Of a stretch of DNA of 9,809 nucleotides, positions 1 to 7,529 are shown piece after piece. The notes beneath the pieces are model-generated. The model saw only the letters and a list, made by a program, of their open reading frames with translations, was not told where the DNA came from and ran no database searches. The position numbers and the translations under genes are program-made. The stretch is from an uncultured Prevotella sp. (GTDB lineage: Bacteria; Bacteroidota; Bacteroidia; Bacteroidales; Bacteroidaceae), in the NCBI GenBank assembly GCA_937898715.1, contig CALEKA010000024.1, positions 1 through 9,809 on the forward strand. Direction: 5' to 3'. Every line of letters begins with the position of its first letter. Within the stretch, counting starts at the first letter, position 1.

Positions 1-72
1 ATGGACTTTGGCTTATTTGTTTCTACAATACGGCTTGTATGGGATGCTTACCTTAATACGGAAGTTACATAA
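1..72 (+). CDS. Possible 3' end of a truncated gene
   Basis: Frame 1 is open from the first base to a TAA at 70-72 and would encode at least 23 residues ending in YLNTEVT. The stop lies 4 bases before the strong hairpin at 77-130, which is where a terminator of a + strand gene would sit. The ATG at base 1 may simply be an internal codon at the window edge. The peptide is too short to assign to a family, and an open stretch of this length can occur by chance, so this is a weak call. Confidence 0.25.
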   Translation: MDFGLFVSTIRLVWDAYLNTEVT

Positions 73-76
73 GACC

Positions 77-130
77 ATAGTTAACGGGCCAACAAGTGAA
101 CTTGACTTCACTTGTTGGCCCGTTAACTAT
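77..130. terminator. Long perfect hairpin, probable bidirectional terminator
   Basis: The arms 77-100 and 107-130 are exactly complementary over 24 bp around a 6-base loop (101-106). The hairpin sits 40 bases past the stop of the peptidase gene on the minus strand and just past the possible + strand gene end at 72, so it may separate convergent transcripts. Neither side has a T-tract, so termination by this structure is inferred from position and stem strength. Confidence 0.7.
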
Positions 131-169
131 TCGGCTCCGCCAAAGTCAAAAGACTGAACTGGAAGAAAT

Positions 170-2641
170 TTACTGCAAACTATCCCACCAGGAAGAGTCG
201 CCTTTCAAGTATTTAGCAAACCATGAGTAGATTACATTGAGCCAAGCCATGCGCTTGTGATAATCTACGATGACATGATTTTCGCCTTCTACTTGCACAT
301 AAGCCACATCACGACCGAGAATCTTCAAGGCTGTAAAGAGTTGCTGACTTTCATTGGTTGGAACATTGGTATCTGCTGTACCATGAAGCAGGAGCAAAGG
401 AGTATGAATCTTATCTGCATTGAAAAGTGGTGATTGCTTTACATACAAGTCAGGATTATTCCAAGGAAAACTACCATACTGTGCCGTTTCGCCGTAGGAA
501 TATCCCCAATAACCACCGCCCCAATAGCTGGCAATATTGCTAATACCGGCATGAGCAATCGCAGCCGCGAATATATCGGTACGTGTTTGCAGATACTCCG
601 TCATGAAGCCACCATACGAAGCACCAATGCAGCCCACATGCTTGCTGTCGACGAAGCTATGTTGCTTGCAAAATTCTTGTACGCCTTGTATAATGTCATC
701 GCCCGATTCATGTCCCCAAGTATTGACATGGCGAGCCGCAAACTCTTGACCATATGCGGTTGTGCCACTGGGGTTGAGCACATAGACTACATATCCTTGA
801 CTTGCAAAAGTCTGGAATGGATACCACGACTCGAGTTGGTTAGACGAAGGAGAGCATCCACCATAATAGTATACAATCATGGGGTACTTCTTACTTGCAT
901 CAAAGTTAGGCGGAAGGAGATAGAAGCCATCAATCGAATCGCCACGTGTGGCCTTAAACTGCCAACTTGTGCTCGGCGCAATGGCCACATCCTTGTAGAG
1001 CTCATCAAAGTTGATACTTCCGATATGCTTCGTCTCGGGTTTCTCTTTATTCAGCAAGCAAGTATACATATCGCGTGCGCGCTGTGGTGTCTGTCCGAAG
1101 AATACGGCTCTTGGTGCAGATTTCGAAGCAGTAGAGAATGTCACATCTTGCACGTAGCTTACGGGAAGAGCGTAGCTCACCACCTTACGCGTCTGCGGAT
1201 TGAGTCGGAACAAGTTGCGTCCCATGCGATCATCAGCAGTAAAGTAGATTTGTCCATCGCCTTGATTCCACTCATAATTAGCTACAGAGGGCTTGAACCC
1301 ACACAGCATAGGCGTAACTTTCTGACTTGCAATATCATAAAGGTACAGACGCATATCAAATGATTGCGGTTGCTGTCCTGGCTTTACTTCGCTACCAATG
1401 CCATCAAACGAGGCTGGCGAAGCTGAGATAAGCAATTGCTTTGCATCGGGCGAGAAGCATCCCTCACCGATGAAGGTCGTATCACGCAATAGTGTATCAA
1501 CCTTGCCCGTGTAAGCATCCATACGGAGGAAAGATGTACGCGTCATCGGCAGTTTACTCACGTCGGTACGCGAGTATTGCAAAAGCAGGCTACGTCCGTC
1601 TGCTGAAATATCGGCGCACCATACACTTTCCGAACCATAGGTAAGTCTCTGCAACATACCGCTCTTTAAGTCGTAACGCCATAAGCTGTTGCGATTTCTC
1701 CACCCAGGCTGACGATCATCAGGTTCTGTGATGCGCTTCAAGCCATTCTGAGAGGGCTTACCCTCTTCAGTCTTATTGAATATCAGATAGTCCTCTTTAG
1801 GCGACACGCTGAAACCGCCATCGGGCAAATTATCAGCCAACACCCGTTCCTTGCCATCTGCTGGAGTATAGACCACGAGTTCCTTACCCATTCCACTATT
1901 ACGCGTGTAATAAAGCACATCTTTGCTGCCAGGCAACCATGATAGAGCTACATACTCATTTCGATGAAGGAGTTCACGACCGCTCTGCATTTCTCTCAGC
2001 GTAGTGGTATACTGCGTAGTTCCATCTTTGCGGGTATAATAACTAACAGTTACCAAGTACTTACCACTTGGCGATAGAGCTACGCTACGATAATGATCGC
2101 CCCACGTCTGCTGGCCAATAGTAAAAGGACGCTTGCCTACGGGATTTACCTGCACATCCTTGAGATCATCACCGATAATGCTTACGCAGAACGAATCCTT
2201 ATCAGTCTTCTGCGTCAGAACCTGCAAGGTCAAGTCGGCACGTCCAGGAGTAAGTGTCAACTGCTTATCAGCGCATTCCTTTCCATCAACGAAAAGTTTG
2301 TAATTGTGCAAGTTCTTCACTTCCACACGCGCCTTTACGAATCGGGGCGTCTGTACGCTAAATTGCAGCATGCGCAGTTGAGGAAGGCTATCCGTCTGTT
2401 GTTTTAAAGCTTCGCCACGCTTGATCGTGATAGTTTGTGCTTTGCGTACTCCGCTCATCTGCACCATACGACTGTTATCTCGCAAAGCATCTTGCACATT
2501 GTATGCATTGCCCTTCATATTGAGAGAATCTGTCTCAAACGGGCATTGTATACTATAAGGTCCCTGCATCTGTGCCTGATTGACCACAAGTGTATCGGCC
2601 ATTCCACACGATGACAAGGACAACAACAAGGGTAATATCAT
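170..2641 (-). CDS. S9-family (prolyl oligopeptidase / DPP IV-like) serine peptidase, probable lipoprotein
   Basis: This 823-residue protein is a probable exported peptidase that removes dipeptides or cleaves short proline-containing peptides. The N-terminus is hydrophobic and ends in LSSC (Cys12), a lipobox-like site suggesting lipoprotein anchoring. Residues of about 180-500 contain repeated beta-propeller-like segments such as LSPSGKYLV, ISADGRSLLL and FSPDAKQLLI, typical of the DPP IV N-terminal propeller. The C-terminal alpha/beta-hydrolase domain has the nucleophile motif GASYGG (Ser675), Asp757 in HGTADTNVP and His789 in GENHVIVD, an intact catalytic triad in the usual order. The size fits the DPP IV / prolyl tripeptidyl peptidase group common in Bacteroidales. 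The ATG at 2641 is the only usual start codon after the in-frame stop at 2690-2692. The signal segment lacks a basic residue, which is odd. Exact substrate specificity (DPP IV, acylaminoacyl or tripeptidyl peptidase) cannot be read from the sequence. Confidence 0.93.
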   Translation of the reverse strand: MILPLLLSLSSCGMADTLVVNQAQMQGPYSIQCPFETDSLNMKGNAYNVQDALRDNSRMVQMSGVRKAQTITIKRGEALKQQTDSLPQLRMLQFSVQTPRFVKARVEVKNLHNYKLFVDGKECADKQLTLTPGRADLTLQVLTQKTDKDSFCVSIIGDDLKDVQVNPVGKRPFTIGQQTWGDHYRSVALSPSGKYLVTVSYYTRKDGTTQYTTTLREMQSGRELLHRNEYVALSWLPGSKDVLYYTRNSGMGKELVVYTPADGKERVLADNLPDGGFSVSPKEDYLIFNKTEEGKPSQNGLKRITEPDDRQPGWRNRNSLWRYDLKSGMLQRLTYGSESVWCADISADGRSLLLQYSRTDVSKLPMTRTSFLRMDAYTGKVDTLLRDTTFIGEGCFSPDAKQLLISASPASFDGIGSEVKPGQQPQSFDMRLYLYDIASQKVTPMLCGFKPSVANYEWNQGDGQIYFTADDRMGRNLFRLNPQTRKVVSYALPVSYVQDVTFSTASKSAPRAVFFGQTPQRARDMYTCLLNKEKPETKHIGSINFDELYKDVAIAPSTSWQFKATRGDSIDGFYLLPPNFDASKKYPMIVYYYGGCSPSSNQLESWYPFQTFASQGYVVYVLNPSGTTAYGQEFAARHVNTWGHESGDDIIQGVQEFCKQHSFVDSKHVGCIGASYGGFMTEYLQTRTDIFAAAIAHAGISNIASYWGGGYWGYSYGETAQYGSFPWNNPDLYVKQSPLFNADKIHTPLLLLHGTADTNVPTNESQQLFTALKILGRDVAYVQVEGENHVIVDYHKRMAWLNVIYSWFAKYLKGDSSWWDSLQ

Positions 2642-2699
2642 CTTTGTGTGATTAAATGAATATTTTAATTCTAATTCTATCAGTTTTATTTATCAGTTG

Positions 2700-2827
2700 T
2701 GTGTGGGCGACGCGTCCTTGCGTCGGCATAGCAAGAATGAAAATCGCACTACCTATGTTTGAATCAGAAGTATTAAGGCTATTTGTGCGACCTCATTATG
2801 CCGACGCGAGGACGCGTCGCCCACACA
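2700..2827. repeat. 31-bp inverted repeat enclosing 66 bp, downstream of lptB
   Basis: The arms 2700-2730 and 2797-2827 are complementary over 31 bp, with a single G-T wobble at 2719. They are GC-rich (GGGCGACGCGTCC core) in otherwise AT-rich intergenic DNA. The 66-bp interior carries a nested inverted repeat, TCGCAC at 2744-2749 and GTGCGA at 2785-2790. The right arm ends 19 bases past the lptB stop, so in RNA it could act as a 3' end structure for lptB. The architecture also resembles extragenic palindromic (REP/BIME-like) or small inverted-repeat elements; without a genome search its class is open. Confidence 0.8.
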
Positions 2828-2846
2828 ATCTATTGGGATATTCAAA

Positions 2847-3725
2847 CTACTGGCCCTCGCGTTCGCGCCCCATCAGTTGGAAGTCTTTCTTGCGAAGTTT
2901 GAAGCTATTAGTCAAATATTTGTCGCGAACCACTTGATTGGCGGCCAATTCTTCTGGCGTTCCTTGAAAGAGTATGCGCCCTTCAAAGAGCAGATAAGCG
3001 CGATCTGTGATACACAATGTTTCTTCTACATTGTGGTCTGTAATGAGGATGCCAATGTTGCGGTCCTTGAGTTTCCATACGATATACTGAATGTCCTCTA
3101 CAGCAATAGGGTCGACACCAGCGAAAGGCTCGTCAAGCATGATAAACTTCGGATCGATGGCCAGACAGCGAGCTATCTCTGTACGGCGTCGCTCACCACC
3201 AGAGAGTTGGTCACCCAAGTTTTTACGAACCTTCTGCAAGCGAAACTCTGAGATGAGACTCTCCAACTTTTCTTTTCTATACTCTTTCGAACGTCCCGTC
3301 ATCTCGAGTACGGAAGCGATATTGTCTTCCACACTCATTTTGCGAAATACAGAAGCCTCTTGTGCCAAATAGCCTATGCCCTTCTGTGCACGCTTGTATA
3401 CGGGGTCTTTCGTTATCTCTTGGTTATCGATAAAGATGCGTCCTCCATTGGGCACTACAAGGCCAGTGGTCATATAGAAAGAAGTAGTCTTGCCAGCACC
3501 ATTAGGACCTAAAAGGCCTACGATCTCGCCCTGCTTCACGTCAAACGATACACCGTTTACCACCGTGCGCTTGCCATACTTCTTGATTAGACCTTCTGAG
3601 CGTAACACCATTGAAGTAGGCTCATCCACCGACTGAGATGTTGGGCCAAAAATGCTTTCGTCCTGCACATCGTGCTCACGTGAATCTTCTTCCGCAGCGT
3701 GATGTGGGTTAAAGAAAGAAATCAT
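2847..3725 (-). CDS. lptB: LPS export ABC transporter ATP-binding protein LptB
   Basis: This is the cytoplasmic ATPase that powers LptFG to extract LPS from the inner membrane and push it along the Lpt bridge to the outer membrane. Counting from the first ATG, the protein has Walker A GPNGAGKT (73-80), Q-loop Gln122, ABC signature LSGGERRR (174-181), Walker B FIMLDE (194-199) followed by PFAGVDP, and switch His231 in TDHNVEE. The FAGVDPIAVEDIQ stretch and the motif order are typical of LptB rather than of other ABC ATPases. The full frame gives 292 residues, against about 241 for E. coli LptB. The difference is mainly an acidic, low-complexity N-terminal stretch of 38 residues plus a short basic C-terminal tail. 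Met39 (ATG at 3609-3611, MVLRSEGLIKKYGKR) matches the usual family start and is a serious alternative. The gene lies 72 bp after the acyl-CoA synthetase gene. Confidence 0.93.
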   Translation of the reverse strand: MISFFNPHHAAEEDSREHDVQDESIFGPTSQSVDEPTSMVLRSEGLIKKYGKRTVVNGVSFDVKQGEIVGLLGPNGAGKTTSFYMTTGLVVPNGGRIFIDNQEITKDPVYKRAQKGIGYLAQEASVFRKMSVEDNIASVLEMTGRSKEYRKEKLESLISEFRLQKVRKNLGDQLSGGERRRTEIARCLAIDPKFIMLDEPFAGVDPIAVEDIQYIVWKLKDRNIGILITDHNVEETLCITDRAYLLFEGRILFQGTPEELAANQVVRDKYLTNSFKLRKKDFQLMGREREGQ

Positions 3726-3743
3726 ATGCTTAATTATTCAACG

Positions 3744-3790
3744 TTCGGATTTAGCATGAACATCTCTAATCTGTCCATACTAAATCCGAA
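3744..3790 (-). terminator. Hairpin between the acyl-CoA synthetase gene and lptB
   Basis: The arms TTCGGATTTAG (3744-3754) and CTAAATCCGAA (3780-3790) pair over 11 bp. After one mismatch a further 3 bp pair toward the loop. In minus-strand RNA it starts 8 bases after the acyl-CoA synthetase stop and is followed by an AT-rich but not U-rich stretch. It could be a weak or partial terminator, or an RNA-stabilising structure inside an operon. Confidence 0.45.
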
Positions 3791-3797
3791 ACGATAG

Positions 3798-5456
3798 TTA
3801 GCTATAAAGGAAACGCTTAATACTTCTCTTCGGAGTTTTCTCAAACTCCGTCTTATGTATTTCAATGGCAGAGATGCGCTCATAAGCAGCCACCATCACA
3901 TTGATGTCTTTGCGATTCTGCTCCATTGCCAATCTCAGTCCATTCTCATCAAGTCCATCCTTTTGTGCCAAGTCGAAATCAGGATATATCAGTGCCACGA
4001 GTTTGTCGCCACGCTGTACCACGATGCTCTCGTTGACATAAGGCAACGTATTGAGTTTGTCCTCTATCTCCTCGGGATAGATGTTCTGACCCGAAGCGCC
4101 CAAGAGCATATTCTTGCTTCGTCCTCGTATAAAGAGGTTGCCCTCCGCATCCATTATGCCGAGGTCGCCCGTGTGATACCATCCGTCCTTAAGCGTAGAG
4201 GCAGTAGCTTCCTCATTCTTAAAATAGCCCAACATCACATTATCACCACGTGTAAGGATTTCTCCCACCACGTGCTGCGGATCCTTGCTATCTATCTTGA
4301 TTTCCATACGGGGAGCGGCCTTTCCGCAAGATCCCTTGCGGAAATGATGCCAATCTTCATACGAGATGATCGGAGCACACTCTGTAGCACCATAACCTAC
4401 GGTGTAGGGGAAATGTATCTTATTAAGCAAGTCTTCTACCTCACTATTGAAGGCAGCGCCACCAATAATGATTTCGTAGAATCTTCCGCCAAAAGCATCT
4501 ACCAAATGCTGACGGATCTTGTCCAGTATGCGACCGCTGATAAAAGGCAACTTAAGTAGCACCTTCATGCTCGGAGTCTGGAGTTTGGGCAGCACATTCT
4601 TCTTGATAATCTTCTCAATAATCAGAGGCACTGAGATAATCACCACAGGCTTTATCTCACCAAAAGCTTGCAGCACAATCTTGGGCGAAGGTATGCGCGT
4701 GAGGTAATATACATGGCATCCATGCAGAAACTCAAATATAAACTCAAATGCCATGCCGTACATATGAGCCAATGGAAGCATTGAAATGACAGGATCTCCG
4801 CATTTTACCTGCTTACCGAGCACCTCAATAGCAAACTGATAGTTCGACCACAAAGCGCGGAAAGGTATCATCACGCCTTTTGAATTTGAGGTAGTACCAC
4901 TGGTATAGTTGATTAGAGCTAACGCATCGGGGTTGGGAGTGTGAGGATAACTTACATGTTCCTTACGGAAGTATTTGGGATACTTTCTACCAAAGAATTC
5001 ATTGAGGCGCTCTCTAGCTTCCGTGAGTTTTTCAGAACGCGACACCAGGACAGAGTAGTCAGGTATATTGATTATACCTTCCAAATGTGGCATTTGATCA
5101 GCAACGAGTTCAGGCCAAACCATATCGCCAACAAAGAGAATCTTCGCCTCTGAATGGTTTACAATATCGTGTACCTGCTGAGCCTTGAATTCGTGAAGAA
5201 TAGGCACAGCCACAGCTCCGTAAGTAAGCGTTGCTAGAAATGCCGTAGCCCAATTGGCGCTATTGCGTCCGCAGAGAGCAATCTTGTCGCCCTTGACCAC
5301 TCCAGCATTTTCAAACAATATGTGGAGCTTTTCTATCTTACGGGCTACGTCCTTATACTGCAACGTCACGCCTTTATAATCGGTCAGCGCATCGAGATCC
5401 CAATTCTTTTTCAAACTCTCTGCTATCAGATCGACGAAATCGGTATATGTTTCCAT
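3798..5456 (-). CDS. AMP-forming long-chain acyl-CoA synthetase (fatty acid--CoA ligase)
   Basis: The 552-residue protein belongs to the ANL adenylating superfamily and probably converts a fatty acid, ATP and CoA to acyl-CoA, AMP and pyrophosphate. Visible motifs in order are the P-loop-like YTSGTTSNSKG (184-194), the GYGATECAP motif (354-362), YHTGDLG (427-433, holding the ribose-binding Asp) and the hinge IRGRSKNMLLGASGQNIYPEEIE (443-465). The length fits bacterial FadD-like enzymes. The protein ends in FEKTPKRSIKRFLYS, where the usual adenylation lysine is expected; its exact position is not obvious (see findings). There is no signal peptide or clear membrane helix, so it is cytosolic or membrane-associated. 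The gene starts at ATG 5454-5456, diverges from mltG across about 205 bp and lies upstream of lptB. The chain length of its substrate cannot be told from the sequence. Confidence 0.9.
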   Translation of the reverse strand: METYTDFVDLIAESLKKNWDLDALTDYKGVTLQYKDVARKIEKLHILFENAGVVKGDKIALCGRNSANWATAFLATLTYGAVAVPILHEFKAQQVHDIVNHSEAKILFVGDMVWPELVADQMPHLEGIINIPDYSVLVSRSEKLTEARERLNEFFGRKYPKYFRKEHVSYPHTPNPDALALINYTSGTTSNSKGVMIPFRALWSNYQFAIEVLGKQVKCGDPVISMLPLAHMYGMAFEFIFEFLHGCHVYYLTRIPSPKIVLQAFGEIKPVVIISVPLIIEKIIKKNVLPKLQTPSMKVLLKLPFISGRILDKIRQHLVDAFGGRFYEIIIGGAAFNSEVEDLLNKIHFPYTVGYGATECAPIISYEDWHHFRKGSCGKAAPRMEIKIDSKDPQHVVGEILTRGDNVMLGYFKNEEATASTLKDGWYHTGDLGIMDAEGNLFIRGRSKNMLLGASGQNIYPEEIEDKLNTLPYVNESIVVQRGDKLVALIYPDFDLAQKDGLDENGLRLAMEQNRKDINVMVAAYERISAIEIHKTEFEKTPKRSIKRFLYS

Positions 5457-5514
5457 TTATTACTATTGAGAAACCAAAGTTTTACCGCCTTGGCACATTA
5501 TACAAACTTTTGTG

Positions 5515-5522
5515 CAAAAATA
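5515..5522 (-). promoter_or_regulatory. Probable -7 promoter element of the acyl-CoA synthetase gene
   Basis: Read on the minus strand, 5522-5515 is TATTTTTG, matching the Bacteroidetes -7 consensus TAnnTTTG. It lies 58 bases ahead of the start codon. A -33 TTTG is not clear at the usual distance; only a T-rich GTTTTA is found about 16 bases upstream. Confidence 0.5.
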
Positions 5523-5597
5523 AGAAAAAACTATTGGTAAAACACCATTCTGCCATAATTATTTCACCTCAACTTATCATTTAGCCCAAAAAAGCCG

Positions 5598-5605
5598 TAC
5601 TTTTG
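5598..5605 (+). promoter_or_regulatory. Probable -7 promoter element of mltG
   Basis: TACTTTTG at 5598-5605 matches the Bacteroidetes -7 consensus TAnnTTTG and is followed by CAG, as often seen in this phylum. It lies 56 bases before the preferred mltG ATG at 5662. The -33 element is degenerate (no exact TTTG 17-23 bases upstream). With the opposite element at 5515-5522 it makes this a divergent promoter region. Confidence 0.6.
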
Positions 5606-5661
5606 CAGCGAACTCCTACCCTCCTACTCGAGAATATTAATTGACTCAATTATACGCTATC

Positions 5662-6678
5662 ATGGACAAACAAAAGAAAATATGGATTGCCTCTGGATCG
5701 GGACTTATCGTCCTTCTCATCCTTATCTATTGGCTTTTCTTCTCCAGTTTTGCTTCTGTCAAAAAAGAGACTTACGTTTATATTGATGAAGACGACACCC
5801 CCGACTCCGTCTATCACAAACTCGACCTCACAGCTCATCCCTCTCAGATGATTGGTCTCAAGACGTGTGCCACACTCCTGCAATATAGCAAGCATGTCCA
5901 CCCAGGTCGCTACCAAGTGAGCGAGATCGGCAGTCTGCGTCTGCTTCGCAATCTGCGTGGCGGCAGACAAGCTCCCGTTAAGTTGGTCATCCCAGTGGTG
6001 CATACCATTGACAATCTTGCAGCACGTCTTTCTGAGCAACTTGAATCTGACTCCGCCACACTTGCTCAAGCATTTAAGAACGAAGCTCTACTCCGTCCGC
6101 TCGACGTCGACACAGCCACAACAGCATGTCTCTTCATCCCCAACACTTACGAAGTATATTGGAATATTACCCCCAAGCAGTTGCTCGAACGCATGAAGAA
6201 AGAGCACGACAGCTTCTGGACTCCTGCTCGCCGTCAGCAAGCTTCAGCTGCTGGTCTTACCCCCGATGAAGCCTATACGCTTGCATCTATCGTAGAGCAA
6301 GAATCGGCCAACGAGAAGGAACGTCCTATGATAGCAGGCATGTATCTCAACCGTCTGCATCAAGGCATGAAACTTCAAGCCGACCCAACAGTAAAGTTTG
6401 CTCTTAAGAACTTCTCACTCCGACGCATACTTATCAATCATCTCAGCGTAAATAGTCCTTATAACACGTACCAACACGAGGGCCTTCCTATTGGTCCTAT
6501 CTGTATTCCCTCTCTCAATGCTATCAAGTCGGTGCTCAATTATGCGCACCACAACTATATATATATGTGTGCCAAAGAGGATTTCTCGGGCACTCACAAC
6601 TTTGCTTCGACTTACGAGGAACACACTGCTAACGCTCGTCGATATGCAGAGGCTCTTAATCAGAGAGGAGTAAAATAA
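5662..6678 (+). CDS. mltG: Endolytic murein transglycosylase MltG (YceG family)
   Basis: MltG is an inner-membrane lytic transglycosylase that cuts nascent peptidoglycan strands and is thought to set glycan chain length. The 338-residue protein starts with a basic segment (MDKQKKIW) followed by one transmembrane helix at about residues 8-27, placing the rest in the periplasm. The YceG catalytic domain shows IPNTYEVYW (about 156-164) and the family signature LASIVEQES (207-215), followed by NEKERPMIAGMYLNRL and MKLQADPTV. One of the glutamates at 212/214 corresponds to the catalytic Glu of E. coli MltG. The C-terminal GLPIGPICIPSLNAI is also typical. The frame can be read from a TTG at 5641, but the ATG at 5662 gives the normal N-terminus of positive residues followed by a helix and is preferred. 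A -7 promoter lies at 5598-5605. The Nudix gene follows 46 bases downstream and is probably co-transcribed. Confidence 0.94.
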   Translation: MDKQKKIWIASGSGLIVLLILIYWLFFSSFASVKKETYVYIDEDDTPDSVYHKLDLTAHPSQMIGLKTCATLLQYSKHVHPGRYQVSEIGSLRLLRNLRGGRQAPVKLVIPVVHTIDNLAARLSEQLESDSATLAQAFKNEALLRPLDVDTATTACLFIPNTYEVYWNITPKQLLERMKKEHDSFWTPARRQQASAAGLTPDEAYTLASIVEQESANEKERPMIAGMYLNRLHQGMKLQADPTVKFALKNFSLRRILINHLSVNSPYNTYQHEGLPIGPICIPSLNAIKSVLNYAHHNYIYMCAKEDFSGTHNFASTYEEHTANARRYAEALNQRGVK

Positions 6679-6682
6679 GAGG

Positions 6683-6716
6683 GAAGTTTAATGAGTTTAG
6701 AAGTTTAATGAGTTTA
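6683..6716 (+). repeat. Two tandem 17-bp repeats in the mltG-Nudix gap
   Basis: GAAGTTTAATGAGTTTA occurs twice head to tail, at 6683-6699 and 6700-6716, and decays into TGAGTTTG right before the Nudix start codon. The repeat replaces any recognisable Shine-Dalgarno sequence and contains an in-frame ATG (6716-6718) overlapping its end. Confidence 0.85.
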
Positions 6717-6724
6717 TGAGTTTG

Positions 6725-7288
6725 ATGGAAAACAACACTAAGAAATGGAAAATCCTTAAGAGCGACTACCTCATCCAGCGTCCATGGCTTACTGCTCGAC
6801 GCGACAAAGTAGAGCTATCCGACGGACGCATCAACGATGAATACTATGTGCTTGAATACCCAGATTGGGTCAACGTGATAGCCATCACCAAGGAAGGAAA
6901 GTTTATCATGGAGCGCCAATACCGCCACGGCATGCAGGTGATAAGTACAGAGATTCCTTGCGGAGTAATGGAAAAGGGCGAAACTCCGCTTGAAGCCGCT
7001 AAACGCGAACTGCTCGAAGAGACAGGATTTGGAGGCGGAGAATGGACCCCATTGATGGACATTGGTGCCAATCCTGGTTCACAAAACAATCTGACGCACT
7101 GCTTCCTCGCTACTGGTGTAGAGAAAATAGCAGAGCAGTCGCTCGATGCTTCTGAAGAACTCTCCGTTTTCATGATGGACGAATCTGAAGTACGAGACCT
7201 CTTGCTCAGCGGCGGACTCTGTCAAGCACTTATGGTTGCTCCACTCTATAAGTACTTCTACAACAAACTGAGCAAGAACCAATCATAA
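6725..7288 (+). CDS. Nudix hydrolase, ADP-ribose pyrophosphatase-like
   Basis: This 187-residue protein hydrolyses a nucleoside diphosphate linked to another group, plausibly ADP-ribose or a related nucleotide sugar, in the cytosol. The full Nudix box runs from G80 to F102 as GVMEKGETPLEAAKRELLEE followed by TGF, fitting GX5EX7REUXEEXGU with all metal-binding glutamates present. The N-terminal part (WLTARRDKVELSDGR) and the segment GANPGSQNNLTHCFLA after the box resemble the ADP-ribose pyrophosphatase group, but substrate choice within Nudix enzymes cannot be predicted safely. The frame also has an ATG at 6716 (three residues longer), but that codon overlaps the tandem repeat, so 6725 is preferred. 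The gene is 46 bases after mltG in the same direction with no obvious promoter of its own, and ends before the hairpin at 7337-7402. Confidence 0.92.
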   Translation: MENNTKKWKILKSDYLIQRPWLTARRDKVELSDGRINDEYYVLEYPDWVNVIAITKEGKFIMERQYRHGMQVISTEIPCGVMEKGETPLEAAKRELLEETGFGGGEWTPLMDIGANPGSQNNLTHCFLATGVEKIAEQSLDASEELSVFMMDESEVRDLLLSGGLCQALMVAPLYKYFYNKLSKNQS

Positions 7289-7336
7289 AAGAGAAGAAGC
7301 TAACATAAAGCGAGCTAATTCCCTTATATCCTTTTT

Positions 7337-7402
7337 GCAATCGGACTGAAAGTATAGTAACACTTTTATTGCGAGTGTTACTCATACTTTCAGTCCGATT
7401 GC
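7337..7402. terminator. 28-bp-stem hairpin after the Nudix gene, probable terminator
   Basis: The arms 7337-7364 and 7374-7402 pair over 28 bp with one single-base bulge and a 9-base loop (7365-7373). It begins 48 bases after the Nudix stop codon. There is no T-tract on either side, so it is not a classical intrinsic terminator, though its position at the end of the mltG-Nudix unit supports a role in 3' end formation or transcript protection. Confidence 0.65.
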
Positions 7403-7529
7403 TCATATTGATACTGACTATTGTAAGCACCATCTTCCACGTTCGCCTGTTTTGCTATTTGCAAGAGCACCAACACCTATCTTATTATCATGCTTAAACG
7501 TAGGTCTATTCATTTCATCATGAAGATTT

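Noticed and set aside
4..147. 9-bp inverted repeat GACTTTGGC (4-12) and GCCAAAGTC (139-147) around the first hairpin
   Set aside because: It is short and far apart; it may be chance, and one arm falls in the possible coding end.
434..1363. 309-codon open frame on the + strand antisense to the S9 peptidase
   Set aside because: The opposite strand encodes a peptidase with an intact catalytic triad and propeller motifs; the antisense product shows no recognisable domain and is a shadow frame.
3855..4559. 234-codon open frame antisense to the acyl-CoA synthetase
   Set aside because: It overlaps the well-supported C-terminal half of the synthetase and has no recognisable motif.
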